A DNA stretch of 64,000 nt from Glaciecola amylolytica (GTDB lineage: Bacteria > Bacteroidota > Bacteroidia > Flavobacteriales_D > Crocinitomicaceae). Location: contig CP034120.1 of the NCBI GenBank assembly GCA_003856375.1, positions 496,001 through 560,000 of the forward strand, in the 5' to 3' direction. The position numbers were made by a program, and so were the translations under genes. Below are positions 41,046-50,900 of the stretch, one piece after another. The notes beneath the pieces were generated by a model. That model made no database searches, was not told where the DNA came from, and worked only from the letters and a program-made list of their open reading frames with translations. Positions within the stretch are counted from its first letter, which is position 1. Each line of letters starts with the position of its first letter.

Positions 41046-41233
41046 ATTTGTCAGTTTCTTATTTTTTGCAAGATAATATTTACCCTGATATATAACTAAC
41101 GTCCTAATGCGGGATTAAGTAGATGGTTGGAATGCTTTATTGCAAATAATCTACTTTATCGATAGGGAATAATGGTTATTCTGGGATTCCTAAAATACGT
41201 CATTTACAGTATTTTCAACATGGATTTAATGAC

Positions 41234-41241
41234 TAAGTTTG
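41234..41241 (+). promoter_or_regulatory. -7 promoter box
   Basis: TAAGTTTG matches TAnnTTTG exactly and lies 16 bases before the ATG at 41258. No strong -33 element is visible. Confidence 0.5.
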
Positions 41242-41257
41242 TAGTAATGAAATTGAT

Positions 41258-42046
41258 ATGAAACTACGATACCTATTAATTTTCTTTAGCGTACTTGTTT
41301 TTCTGAGAACCTATTCAAGAGACCGATCTGTTGTGCTTGAATGGAAATTTAATGGAATAGAAGAAGGATACGATCATTTGAACAGATGCCGAGTGTTTGT
41401 GGACGGGGAAGAATTAGCGATTTCCAAAACCTGTTTGCAAAGTGTTTGGGGAGTTTACAAATTGCGTCTTTCAAAAAAGGAGCATCGGGTCCGTTTGGTA
41501 AATGAGGCTTATTACGATGGAAAATGGGTTGAACATTCGTTTGAAAATGAATTCAGTATTGATGCCATTTGCGAGTTCGATCTGAATGCGAAGGAAATTT
41601 CCAAAGTGCAGATTCAGTTTGATCTGAATGCTTCCGAGGTTTCACTCGTTCGGTTCGATCTGAAAGGAAATGAATGGTCCAAGCGGCCGCCGCGATTTAA
41701 AGGAAAACATTATTCTTTGACCGTTGACTGGAAGTTTGTGAATATTGAAGCCGGCTATGATCATCCTTCGAAAATGCGCGTTTTTGTAGATGATGTTGAA
41801 TTGGGAGTTTCTCCCGAGTCGCTTGAAAGTGAAGGAGGAATCTTTACCGTCCGCATTCCGAAAGGAGAACACCGCATCCGGATTGTGAATCAATCGTTTT
41901 TTGAAGGGAAATGGCAGGATCATACCATCGTGAACAATTATTCGGTTGAAGCGATTTATGAGAAAGCGCTGGATGTTAAAAGAGCCGTGAAAGTGAAATT
42001 GATCATTGACCTGAATAATGAGAATACGGTCAATACATGGGAATAA
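41258..42046 (+). CDS. Exported protein with a tandem-duplicated domain
   Basis: The 262-residue product has a signal peptide (about 1-20). Two copies of one beta domain of about 95 residues follow (about 24-120 and 148-244). Both share LEWKF/VDWKF, GYDH, RVFVD-EL, LRLSKKEHRVRLVN versus VRIPKGEHRIRIVN, GKW, and NEFSIDAI versus NNYSVEAI, at roughly 40-50 percent identity by eye. The pattern resembles an adhesion or lectin-like sandwich, but I know no named family. It has its own promoter and a bidirectional terminator after it. Confidence 0.7.
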   Translation: MKLRYLLIFFSVLVFLRTYSRDRSVVLEWKFNGIEEGYDHLNRCRVFVDGEELAISKTCLQSVWGVYKLRLSKKEHRVRLVNEAYYDGKWVEHSFENEFSIDAICEFDLNAKEISKVQIQFDLNASEVSLVRFDLKGNEWSKRPPRFKGKHYSLTVDWKFVNIEAGYDHPSKMRVFVDDVELGVSPESLESEGGIFTVRIPKGEHRIRIVNQSFFEGKWQDHTIVNNYSVEAIYEKALDVKRAVKVKLIIDLNNENTVNTWE

Positions 42047-42075
42047 TGCTGCCTGAATCGAAACCGATTACCAAT

Positions 42076-42107
42076 AAAAAAGACTGCCAGAAAAAGCAGT
42101 CTTTTTT
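42076..42107. terminator. Bidirectional terminator
   Basis: AAAAAAGACTGC and GCAGTCTTTTTT form a 12-bp stem with T runs on both strands. It separates the plus-strand duplicated-domain gene from convergent accA. Confidence 0.92.
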
Positions 42108-42124
42108 ATTATTTGAGTTTCAGT

Positions 42125-43081
42125 TTACCCGTTCCAAACTCCCATTGAGTTGAATTTCTCAATGCGTTCTTCGACGCGCTGCTCCGGATTCTTAGGATCC
42201 AACTCAGCCAGGTATTGAATGATTTTTGTTTTTACGTTTTGGAAACTTGCTTCCTGATCTCTGTGAGCACCTGCTAAAGGTTCTTCAATCACATCATCAA
42301 CCAATTTCAAGCGTTTCATATCCGAACTGGTCAATTTCAAAGCCTCAGCTGCTTTCTCTTTGTATTCCCAGGATCTCCACAAAATAGAAGAACAGGATTC
42401 CGGAGAAATAACCGAATACCAGGTGTTTTCCAACATTACTACTTTGTCTCCGACACCAATTCCCAATGCACCTCCTGAAGCTCCTTCACCGATGATGATA
42501 CAGATTACAGGAACTTTCAACTGCATCATTTCATAAATGTTGCGAGCGATTGCTTCTCCCTGACCTCTTTCTTCTGCTTCAAGTCCCGGAAAAGCTCCCG
42601 GAGTATCGATGAACGTTACGATCGGTTTGTTGAACTTTTCAGCCAGTTTCATCAAGCGCAACGCCTTACGGTATCCTTCCGGATTCGGCATTCCGAAATT
42701 ACGGTACTGACGCATTTTGGTGTTGATTCCTTTTTGCTGTCCGATAAACATCACTGTTCTTCCGTTCAACAATCCGAAACCTCCGATCATTGCCTTGTCA
42801 TCCTTTACAGTTCTGTCGCCGTGAAGCTCCTGAAAAGTATTGTTTGTAATAGCATTGATATAAGCCAAAGTATATGGTCTGTCCGGATGACGTGACAATT
42901 GCACACGTTGCCATGGCGTCAGTTTTCCGAATATTTCTTTGGTTTTTTTTGTAAGAGTTTCTTCCAGGGCGTGAATTTTATCCGCCATATCGACACCGGT
43001 GCTGACACCAATTTCGCGAGTTTGTTCAATTTGTTCTTCTAAAGCCTTTAAAGGTTCTTCAAAATCTAAATATATAGACAT
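42125..43081 (-). CDS. accA: Acetyl-CoA carboxylase carboxyltransferase subunit alpha
   Basis: The 318-residue product matches AccA over full length: [16 protein letters not shown] at the start, [33 protein letters not shown]-like [42 protein letters not shown], and the [15 protein letters not shown] oxyanion motif. It transfers the carboxyl group from biotin to acetyl-CoA in the first step of fatty-acid synthesis, together with AccD (not in this window). It is divergent from ispE, 59 bases apart. Confidence 0.96.
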   Translation of the reverse strand: MSIYLDFEEPLKALEEQIEQTREIGVSTGVDMADKIHALEETLTKKTKEIFGKLTPWQRVQLSRHPDRPYTLAYINAITNNTFQELHGDRTVKDDKAMIGGFGLLNGRTVMFIGQQKGINTKMRQYRNFGMPNPEGYRKALRLMKLAEKFNKPIVTFIDTPGAFPGLEAEERGQGEAIARNIYEMMQLKVPVICIIIGEGASGGALGIGVGDKVVMLENTWYSVISPESCSSILWRSWEYKEKAAEALKLTSSDMKRLKLVDDVIEEPLAGAHRDQEASFQNVKTKIIQYLAELDPKNPEQRVEERIEKFNSMGVWNG

Positions 43082-43140
43082 AATTGCTATTTTGAGGGGC
43101 GAAATTTACGAAAATAGTTCGCATCTATTATTTTTACGGT

Positions 43141-43944
43141 ATGATTAATTTTCCAACAGGCAAAATAAACCTGGGTTTGCACATCCTGCGAAAGCGGAAT
43201 GACGGCTACCACGATATTGAAACTGCCATGTTGGAACTTCCCTTTTGCGATGTGCTTGAAGCGATTGAAAGTGAAGAATCTGCCTTTAATACTTCCGGTC
43301 TGGAAATTCCTGGTTCCGGGAATTTGATTCTGGATGCAGAACGCGAGTTCCGAAAACATGAGCAGATTCCGGTTTTGTCTTTTCATCTGCACAAAATTAT
43401 CCCGATGGGAGGCGGATTGGGAGGCGGTTCTTCGGATGCGGCTTTCGCCTTGAAATTGATGCGCGATAATTATGCTCCTCAAATCACCAATGAAGAGTTG
43501 AAGGAAATGGCTGCTGAAATCGGTTCGGACTGCGCTTTCTTTATTGACGGAGGTTTGCAGTATGCAACTGGAAGAGGAGAGGTGTTGAACCCTTTGAATA
43601 TCGATCTGAAAAGTTATTCCGTTGTTTTGGTAAATATCGGGATTCATGTTTCGACTAAGGAAGCTTATGACGGTGTTGTTCCGAATGAAAGCCGTCTTTC
43701 CCTGAAAGAAATTCTGGAAAAACCAATCGCTGAGTGGAAAGAGGTACTGGTGAACGATTTTGAAACTTCTGTTTTTAAAAAGTATCCGGAATTGGAGCAG
43801 ATAAAGTGTGATTTGTATGATCAGGGAGCGATTTATGCATCGATGACCGGTTCAGGTTCGACGATGTTCGGGATTTTCGAATCAGAGATTACAGCGATTC
43901 AATGGTCGCAAAAAGTGGTGTACGAAAAGTACGTGAAACTTTAG
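43141..43944 (+). CDS. ispE: 4-diphosphocytidyl-2-C-methyl-D-erythritol kinase
   Basis: The 267-residue product is IspE. It has the N-terminal FPTGKINLGLHILRKRNDGYHDIETAML signature with catalytic Lys, the GHMP ATP loop MGGGLGGGSSDAAFAL, SDCAFFIDGG with the conserved acidic residue, and MTGSGSTMFGIF near the end. It phosphorylates the 2-hydroxyl of CDP-methylerythritol in the MEP isoprenoid pathway. The stop overlaps the end of the convergent FG-GAP gene by four bases. Confidence 0.95.
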   Translation: MINFPTGKINLGLHILRKRNDGYHDIETAMLELPFCDVLEAIESEESAFNTSGLEIPGSGNLILDAEREFRKHEQIPVLSFHLHKIIPMGGGLGGGSSDAAFALKLMRDNYAPQITNEELKEMAAEIGSDCAFFIDGGLQYATGRGEVLNPLNIDLKSYSVVLVNIGIHVSTKEAYDGVVPNESRLSLKEILEKPIAEWKEVLVNDFETSVFKKYPELEQIKCDLYDQGAIYASMTGSGSTMFGIFESEITAIQWSQKVVYEKYVKL

Positions 43945-46196
43945 TTCCGGATGAAATTCAGGTGTTCTATTTTCCCGTCAACTTCCAGTACGAAGTAGTA
44001 CGTTCCCGGATTGAGTCGGGAAACATCGATTTGCGATCCGATCAGTTCCAGAGATTGTTTCTGGCCTAATACATTACATGCATGGAGCAATTTGATGTTT
44101 GAAGCATTCCCGTTTTTAGAAAGAATCGTCAGAAGCTGATTTCCCGGATTCGGAAACAAAACCAGTTCTTTTTCAATGTGAAGTTCATTAATAGAAGCTG
44201 TGCTCAACGGATCTGCTTCGAAAAGGAATAATCCGCCCAAATCCTGCCCGACAAACAGATTCAAAAAACCGTTTCCGTTAATGTCATCCACAAAAACTGC
44301 ACTGTATAAACCAACGTCCATATTCAGGAAGTGATCGGAATACAAACTGAAGGTATCGCCATCCGTTAAATGTCCGTCGATGTGGCGGAAATAATTCAGT
44401 TTTCCATTGTATGCGCCGACAAATAAATGAGTGGTATCATTTACGCGGAAAAAATGAGGTGCTGCATATCCGTCGGGAGTTGAGGAAATATCTGCCTGAC
44501 CAACATTGCTGCTAATCAACGTAAAAACAGGAGAAGCGGCAGTTCCCGTGTTTTTATAGTAAGCAATTTCGCCGGTTTTCCGCCCCACAATCAGGTCGAG
44601 AAGTCCGTCTTTGTTGAGATCAAACAATTGCGGATAAGAATAGGAAACAACATTGATAGCCGCTCCGGTATGATCCGTAACGGCAACGGATGCTCCGAAA
44701 TTCATCGGATTTCCTGTTCCGGCCGTATTGGTAAAACGTCTTAAATTCCCGCTTTCCATCCCGACAATCAAATCCTGATCGCCGTCGCCGTCCAGATCCC
44801 CGAAAGTAGGCACGACACGCAAACCCAATCCGAGTGAAGACAAACTCAAATAATCATTGTTAACTAAGGTGAATTCAGGATTGGAGTTGGTTCCTGTGTT
44901 TCTGTAAAGTTGAAAAACGGATTCAAGACTCAATACCGGCTTGTAGCGGACGAAATTTGCCACGAGCAGATCTTTCAAACCGTCACCGTTTTCATCTACC
45001 AAAACGGGAATGCTTCCCAAACCATGATCGATCATGTCTTTCTGAAGAAAATTGTTTTCCTGATAAACAAAATTCGGAAGGGCATTTGTTCCGGTGTTTT
45101 TGAAGAATTGAACACTGTTTTGGTTTTCGGAAACCGTTCTTGCATTCGGAGCAATGATCAGATCCTTTTTACCGTCAAAATCGACGTCTTCCCAATAGAT
45201 AGCCGGAAACAATTGCATTTGCGCAGGATTGGCCACCGAAGGATAATTGTGATTCTGACTGATCATCACGGAATTCGTGTTGGGAGCAGTTCCACCGTTC
45301 ATCAATAAAGTAATATTCGGGTAGGCGACATCGCCCAGAATCAAATCCATTACTCCGTTGTTGTTGATATCGATTGCCAGCGTTGTTGAACCGGAATGTC
45401 GTGTAATACTTTCGTTTGCGGGATCTTCATCCGCATTTGCAGGTCTCAAAGGATTTGCAATGTCGCCGTTTTCGCAAGGATACGCCGTTTGATTCAGATA
45501 CAAGTCATTGCTGTTCGGATCTTCACTGAATTTTCCCCAACATTGGTTTTTCAAAACGAAAATGAGTGAATCCGGAATACCGTACAGTTCCATGCTTTGA
45601 TTCTGATGGTATTCCATGTTTTGCCCGCCGATATGAAAAGTCAGCACATCAATATCGCCATCGAAATCAATATCCGCATATGCCGGAATATCACTTGCGC
45701 TTACATATAAGTTGGAAATGTCTCCGGTGTAATCGGTTTGCAGAATAGGAGTGATCAACTGCCATTGAAGGCCTTGTGTGGAATTGCCAACGTTCCGGTA
45801 AACTTTAATTCCGCCGATTCCGTAGGTAAACAGATCTTTTTTTCCGTCAGCGTCATAATCCACGAATGCGGCTCTGTATCTGCAATCATCCGGAAAGTAG
45901 TTGTATCCTTTATATACGTATTGGTATTCGTGTGTGGGACCATTGACAACATGTTCCATCAAAACGAATTCATCTCCGCTTCGATCAAAGATAACGAGGT
46001 CGTCCAAACCGTCAAAATTGTAATCAATGGTAGAGAACTGGCCGTAATTTATACCGCCGGCCCAGGGATTTTTCAATGTTGTACTTCCAACCTTTACCGG
46101 AATGTTCGGATTGTATTCAAAACCCAAAAAAGTCTGAGAATTACCAAAGTGATAAACGCAAAGAGTCAGGATTAGTAATGAAAGCACTTTTTTCAT
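43941..46196 (-). CDS. FG-GAP/VCBS repeat protein with T9SS sorting domain
   Basis: Starting at the ATG at 46196 the product is 751 residues with a signal peptide (MKKVLSLLILTLCVYHFGNSQ). It contains at least nine FG-GAP/VCBS-type blades with calcium-loop motifs of the form D-x-[DN]-x-DG (DYNFDGLDDL, DYDADGKKDLF, DIDFDGDIDVL, DVDFDGKKDLII, DENGDGLKDLL, DLDGDGDQDLIV, DLNKDGLLDLIV). Such repeats build a surface propeller. The last 75 residues are a T9SS sorting domain (LFPNPGNQLLTIL ... LNPGTYYFVLEVDG). Ten codons upstream of the chosen ATG would be part of a longer frame but would spoil the signal peptide. Confidence 0.87.
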   Translation of the reverse strand: MKKVLSLLILTLCVYHFGNSQTFLGFEYNPNIPVKVGSTTLKNPWAGGINYGQFSTIDYNFDGLDDLVIFDRSGDEFVLMEHVVNGPTHEYQYVYKGYNYFPDDCRYRAAFVDYDADGKKDLFTYGIGGIKVYRNVGNSTQGLQWQLITPILQTDYTGDISNLYVSASDIPAYADIDFDGDIDVLTFHIGGQNMEYHQNQSMELYGIPDSLIFVLKNQCWGKFSEDPNSNDLYLNQTAYPCENGDIANPLRPANADEDPANESITRHSGSTTLAIDINNNGVMDLILGDVAYPNITLLMNGGTAPNTNSVMISQNHNYPSVANPAQMQLFPAIYWEDVDFDGKKDLIIAPNARTVSENQNSVQFFKNTGTNALPNFVYQENNFLQKDMIDHGLGSIPVLVDENGDGLKDLLVANFVRYKPVLSLESVFQLYRNTGTNSNPEFTLVNNDYLSLSSLGLGLRVVPTFGDLDGDGDQDLIVGMESGNLRRFTNTAGTGNPMNFGASVAVTDHTGAAINVVSYSYPQLFDLNKDGLLDLIVGRKTGEIAYYKNTGTAASPVFTLISSNVGQADISSTPDGYAAPHFFRVNDTTHLFVGAYNGKLNYFRHIDGHLTDGDTFSLYSDHFLNMDVGLYSAVFVDDINGNGFLNLFVGQDLGGLFLFEADPLSTASINELHIEKELVLFPNPGNQLLTILSKNGNASNIKLLHACNVLGQKQSLELIGSQIDVSRLNPGTYYFVLEVDGKIEHLNFIRN

Positions 46197-46290
46197 TGAA
46201 CAATAGGATTGCAATACTTCTTCCAAATTACGGTAAAATTACGGGCAACTGCAAAGGAGTATCGCTGTTTAGTTATTAAAACGCTAAATA

Positions 46291-47529
46291 ATGAAAAAAA
46301 TTCTCCTCACACTTCTTTGCCTTCCAATGACGGTTTCTCTGGTTTCCGCTCAGGATTCCATATCGGTTCTTTTTATCGGAAACAGTTATACCTACGTGAA
46401 TGATCTTCCCGGGATGTTGAGCAACCTTGCAACAAACCTCGGAAAAGAAATTACCATTGATTCGAAAACAAACGGTGGCGCTACTTTCCAGACTCATGTG
46501 AATGATCCGTTAACTTATACGAAGATTCACTCCAAACCGTGGGATGTTGTTGTGATTCAGGGGCAAAGCCAGGAACCTAGTTTTCCGGATGCACAGGTAA
46601 ATAATAACACACTTCCTTTTGCTGTGCAATTATCAGACAGCATTTGGGCAAATAACACGTGCAGCAATGTGATGTATTATATGACCTGGGGAAGACAAAA
46701 CGGTGATCCACAATGGGTCGGGATCAACACTTTTGAGAAGATGAACACGCGCTTATACAATGCTTATATGCGGATGGCAGATTCAAGCGATCGCTCGATG
46801 GTTTCTCCGGTAGGAGCGGTTTGGGCTTATGTTCGGGCAAATCATCCATCGATCAATTTGTATAACCCGGATGAATCCCATCCGTCTGCCGAAGGAACGT
46901 ATCTGGCGGCTTGTACTTTTTATACTTCCCTTTTTCAGCAGAGTCCGGTAGGGGCAACGTTCCATGCCGGATTGAACGCAACAACAGCCGGAATTTTACA
47001 ACAGGCTGCTGCAACGGTCATTTTAGATTCCTTGGCTCACTTCAATTTACGTCCGGCAGATGAAGCTACACTGGCAGGATTTTCAATGGTGCAAACCGGA
47101 GCAACAATTACTCTGACAAATGAAAGCTCAAGAGCAACGACTTATACCTGGTTGTTTGGAGACGGACAAAGTGCAACGACAGAAAATGCACAATATACCT
47201 TTACATCGAATGGAGTTTATACCGTAAGTCTGGTTGCGTCTTCGGCTTGTAATTCAGATACGGTATCGCTTCAGGTTGCAGTTGGAGGAACTTTGAGTCT
47301 GACGGATCTGGATTTTGCTTCCGTTGAGATGAGAACAAAAGAAGAGTTTATTGAAATTTCCAGCAAAGAATCGGGGTATTCAATGGAAGTATTCGGAACT
47401 GACGGAAAGCAATTAATGAAAGAACAGGCATTGGGTACTGAATCTGTATTAGTTCCTCGAAATCAAATGGTTCAATTGGTGAAGTTGACTGCTCCCAACG
47501 GAATGGTTCGAATCGTACGTTGTTTTTAA
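46291..47529 (+). CDS. SGNH/GDSL-like hydrolase with PKD domain
   Basis: The 412-residue product has a signal peptide (about 1-20). An SGNH hydrolase domain (about 22-225) carries GNSYT (G30-T34; Ser32 the likely nucleophile), VVVIQGQSQEP and DESHPS with His197 as the likely catalytic base, so it may hydrolyse ester or acyl bonds outside the cell. A PKD domain follows (about 270-335, TYTWLFGDGQSATTENAQYTF). The C-terminal 75 residues resemble a divergent sorting domain (YSMEVFGTDGKQLMKEQA ... GMVRIVRCF), so T9SS export is probable but less certain than elsewhere in the window. Confidence 0.82.
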   Translation: MKKILLTLLCLPMTVSLVSAQDSISVLFIGNSYTYVNDLPGMLSNLATNLGKEITIDSKTNGGATFQTHVNDPLTYTKIHSKPWDVVVIQGQSQEPSFPDAQVNNNTLPFAVQLSDSIWANNTCSNVMYYMTWGRQNGDPQWVGINTFEKMNTRLYNAYMRMADSSDRSMVSPVGAVWAYVRANHPSINLYNPDESHPSAEGTYLAACTFYTSLFQQSPVGATFHAGLNATTAGILQQAAATVILDSLAHFNLRPADEATLAGFSMVQTGATITLTNESSRATTYTWLFGDGQSATTENAQYTFTSNGVYTVSLVASSACNSDTVSLQVAVGGTLSLTDLDFASVEMRTKEEFIEISSKESGYSMEVFGTDGKQLMKEQALGTESVLVPRNQMVQLVKLTAPNGMVRIVRCF

Positions 47530-47555
47530 GTAGACTAAAAAATTAAAATTTAGTG

Positions 47556-47585
47556 AAAGGTGTCGGATAGACACCTTTTTTGTTT
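47556..47585 (+). terminator. Rho-independent terminator
   Basis: AAAGGTGTC and GACACCTTT form a 9-bp stem around GGATA, followed by TTTTTGTTT. It closes the SGNH hydrolase gene. Confidence 0.88.
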
Positions 47586-47993
47586 AACGAATTTGTTAAA
47601 AAAGTGAATTTTAAAATTTTAGTTCTAATTTTTAACAAAAAATCTGTATCCTAACACGTTAAAGGGTTTAAGATGTACATAAAATTAAGCTTGCATAAAA
47701 TTTCAGAAATTATTACGTTAAATAATTAACAACGAGCTATTTTGTTTTTTTAACCTTTTTTATGGCTTCTTTCCTAGATTTTGCTAGGACTAAACTATTT
47801 TTTAAGTTAAGCCATTTTTGTGCTAAATCGGTTTATCAAATCAATTATTGTTCTGTCAACCTGTGAATCAATTTTGTAAGTATCTAGGATAGTAACATTT
47901 TTGTAGTGTTACTTAAATTATAGATTATGTTGAAAACACGACCGTGATTTTCAAAATCTGAATTTTTTTCAACTCATTAATTACATTTTACCT
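47586..47993 (+). promoter_or_regulatory. Long AT-rich leader of the giant adhesin gene
   Basis: About 400 bases with no ORF, very rich in A and T compared with the rest of the window. It contains an inverted repeat AGTAACA-N9-TGTTACT (47891-47913) whose spacer includes the weak -7-like ATTTTTG, about 80 bases before the ATG. No terminator or RNA gene is visible. It is the likely promoter and regulatory region, but no exact start site can be given. Confidence 0.45.
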
Positions 47994-50900
47994 ATGAAGA
48001 ACAATTCCTTTAAAAAATGGTTGGTTCTTTCTGCTCTGTTTGGGCTTATGTGCTTTTCGCCACATATGCTCCTCCGGGCACAAAGTACGGCCAACTACGC
48101 TTTTTCTACCAATACAACCGGATCGCTTGGATTGGATATGAATGGCAACGTCGTTGATATGTCGACGGGGACTACTCAGGTTTTGGCGACGAATACCAGC
48201 CAGGACCAGGCAATTAATGCCGCTGCAATTACTTTTCCGGCTGCTTTTGAATTTTATTTCGGAGGAAATCGATTTACTTCTTATTATGCAACTTCGAATG
48301 GAATTGTACAGTTAGGGGCTCCGGCAGTTATTGGTGGTGGAACCTATACGATTGCCGGAGGTACACTTGCGGCACCTCGATTTTCTGCTTTTGACGGAGA
48401 TTTAGGTACGGGAACTACCGGCGGTATTTTCGGAAAATTAATCGGAACCGGACCTAATCGTTGTTACGTGATTGAATTCCGCAACATGAATTTGATGTGG
48501 GATACTTATACCAATGATGGAACTTATCAGGTACGCTTTTATGAGTCTACGGGAGTAGTTGAGTATGTGTACGGAGCAATGTATTGTAATACAATCAGTG
48601 AAACTGCTGATGAGACTCCAGAGGTTGGTTTCTCCTGGGGAGGTGCTGCTAATCAATCGTTGAGTATCGATATTACTACTTCAGCTATCGATTTAAGCGG
48701 GACAATCACTCAGAATGTTGTTGCTCCAGGTGCAAATATTCCTAATTTGAATTCTGCGGCTGAAGGTTCGAGAAGAATTTACCGATTTACACCACCAGTA
48801 CCAGCTGCTGCTGCTGCATTAACTTTTACAGCTGTCAGCGGAAATGGAATGACTTTAAATTGGACTGATAATGCGAGTAATGAATTAGCTTATTTAATTC
48901 ATCGTTCTACTGATGGGGTAAACTATTCATTTGTAGCCTCGATTGCTGCAAATAGTGTCCTATATAATGCAACAGGTCTGTCATTTGGCACATTGTATTA
49001 CTGGAAAGTAACTCCTGTGACTGAAGGGGCTTTAGGACTGCCTTCTGTTTCAGGAAACCAAGCTACAAATGCAGGTGTACTTTCGGGTATTAAAACTGTC
49101 GGATCAGGAGGTGATTATCAAAATTTGACTACAGCTTTTGCTGATATCAATGCGCTAGGTTTGACGGGTAACGTGGAACTTCAATTAATTACTGGTTATC
49201 CTGCAACACCTGAAACGTACCCTATTGTAAGTTGTAATAGTATTGCAACTGCAGCATACAACGTGAAAGTATACCCGACAGTTTCCGGACTTTCTATCAC
49301 CAGTGCAAATGCAACTGGTACCTTGAATCTGAATGGAGCTACGAACCTTACTTTCGATGGTCGTGTGAACCAGGCGGGAGCAAGTGACCTGGTAATTTCG
49401 AATACAAATGCAGGGGCAAGTTATGCCGTGCAGTTTGTAAACGATGCAAAATCCAATACACTTCAATATTTGACTATTCACAGTGCGAATAACTCTACTT
49501 CTTCAGGAACGATTGTTTTTGCAGGAAGTACAGGGACGACAGGTAATGATAATAACCTGATCGACTATTGTGACATCAAGGACGGGGCAACTACTCCAAA
49601 TAATGGTATTTATTCTGCAGGTACTTCAACGACTGTAGACAATAGCGGAAACATAGTAAGTAATTCAAATATTTACAATTACTTTAATTCTGCTAATGCT
49701 TCCAATGGTATTGTGTTGTCCAGCAATAGTTCTGCATGGACTATCAACGCGAACAAATTCTACCAAACAGGAACAAGAACAGTTACTGCAGGTAGTCAGC
49801 ACAGAGGTATTAATATCATTACCGGAAGTGGAAATGGGTATGTAATTACGAATAACGTAATCGGATATGCGAACTCTACGGGGACAGGTGTTACGACCTA
49901 TACAGCATCAGCAGGGCGTTTCTTTGGAATTGAACTGACTGCATCGAACACCGGAACGGCATCATCTGTTCAGGGGAATACGATTTCCGGAATCTCGTTG
50001 ACAAGTACAAGTGGAACAACAACTGCTCCCGGTATTTTTGCAGGAATTTCCATTTTAGGCGGAACTGTTTCAGTTGGAAACGTTACACCGAATACTATCG
50101 GAGCTTCTACAGGAACAGGTGCGATTACAGTTTCAAATTCGAATAATGCAAATATCTTCGGGATTCATGCCAATTCTTCCGGAACGTTGAATATTGTAAA
50201 CAATGTGATCAGCAGTATTTCTGCTGCGGGGAGTGCTGCAGGAGTTTCTTGTGGAGTTACAGGAATCAACACGTCAGGTGGAGGTACGGCATTAACAATT
50301 ACCGGAAACACAATTGGTAGTGCAACAGCAAACGCTGTTACTTCAGGTACTTTAGGAACAACAACAGCAACAACAACAGTTGCAGGTATTTCGGCGGGAG
50401 CTTTTACAACGCTTACAATCAACGGAAATACCATCAACAATGTGAAGAGTAACTCCAGTGGTACTTCTTCAACTTTGAAAGGTATTTATGCTGACGCATC
50501 GCCGACTACACTTGTGATGAATACCAATACAGTGTCTAATTTGTCGATGGTGGCAGGAGTACTTACAAATATTGAAGCTATTACACCATCTACGTTGACA
50601 TCAAACGGAAACAACGTTTCCAATGCATCTGTTACAGGGGCTACCGGTACGATTTATGGAATGCGTTCCAGTACTACTCAGTTTACCTATAATAACAACG
50701 TGATTCACGATTTGGCAATTACGGCAAACTCGGGAAGTTCGTCTTCTGTGGTTTATGGTATTTATAATGCGGGGTCACCGACACTTGAGAATATTACGAA
50801 CAACCAGATTTACAATTTGTCAATTGCCGGAGCAACTACTGCAACATCTAATATTGTTACCGGTATTCTAACAAATACAACGGCTTCATCTGTTAAGAAT

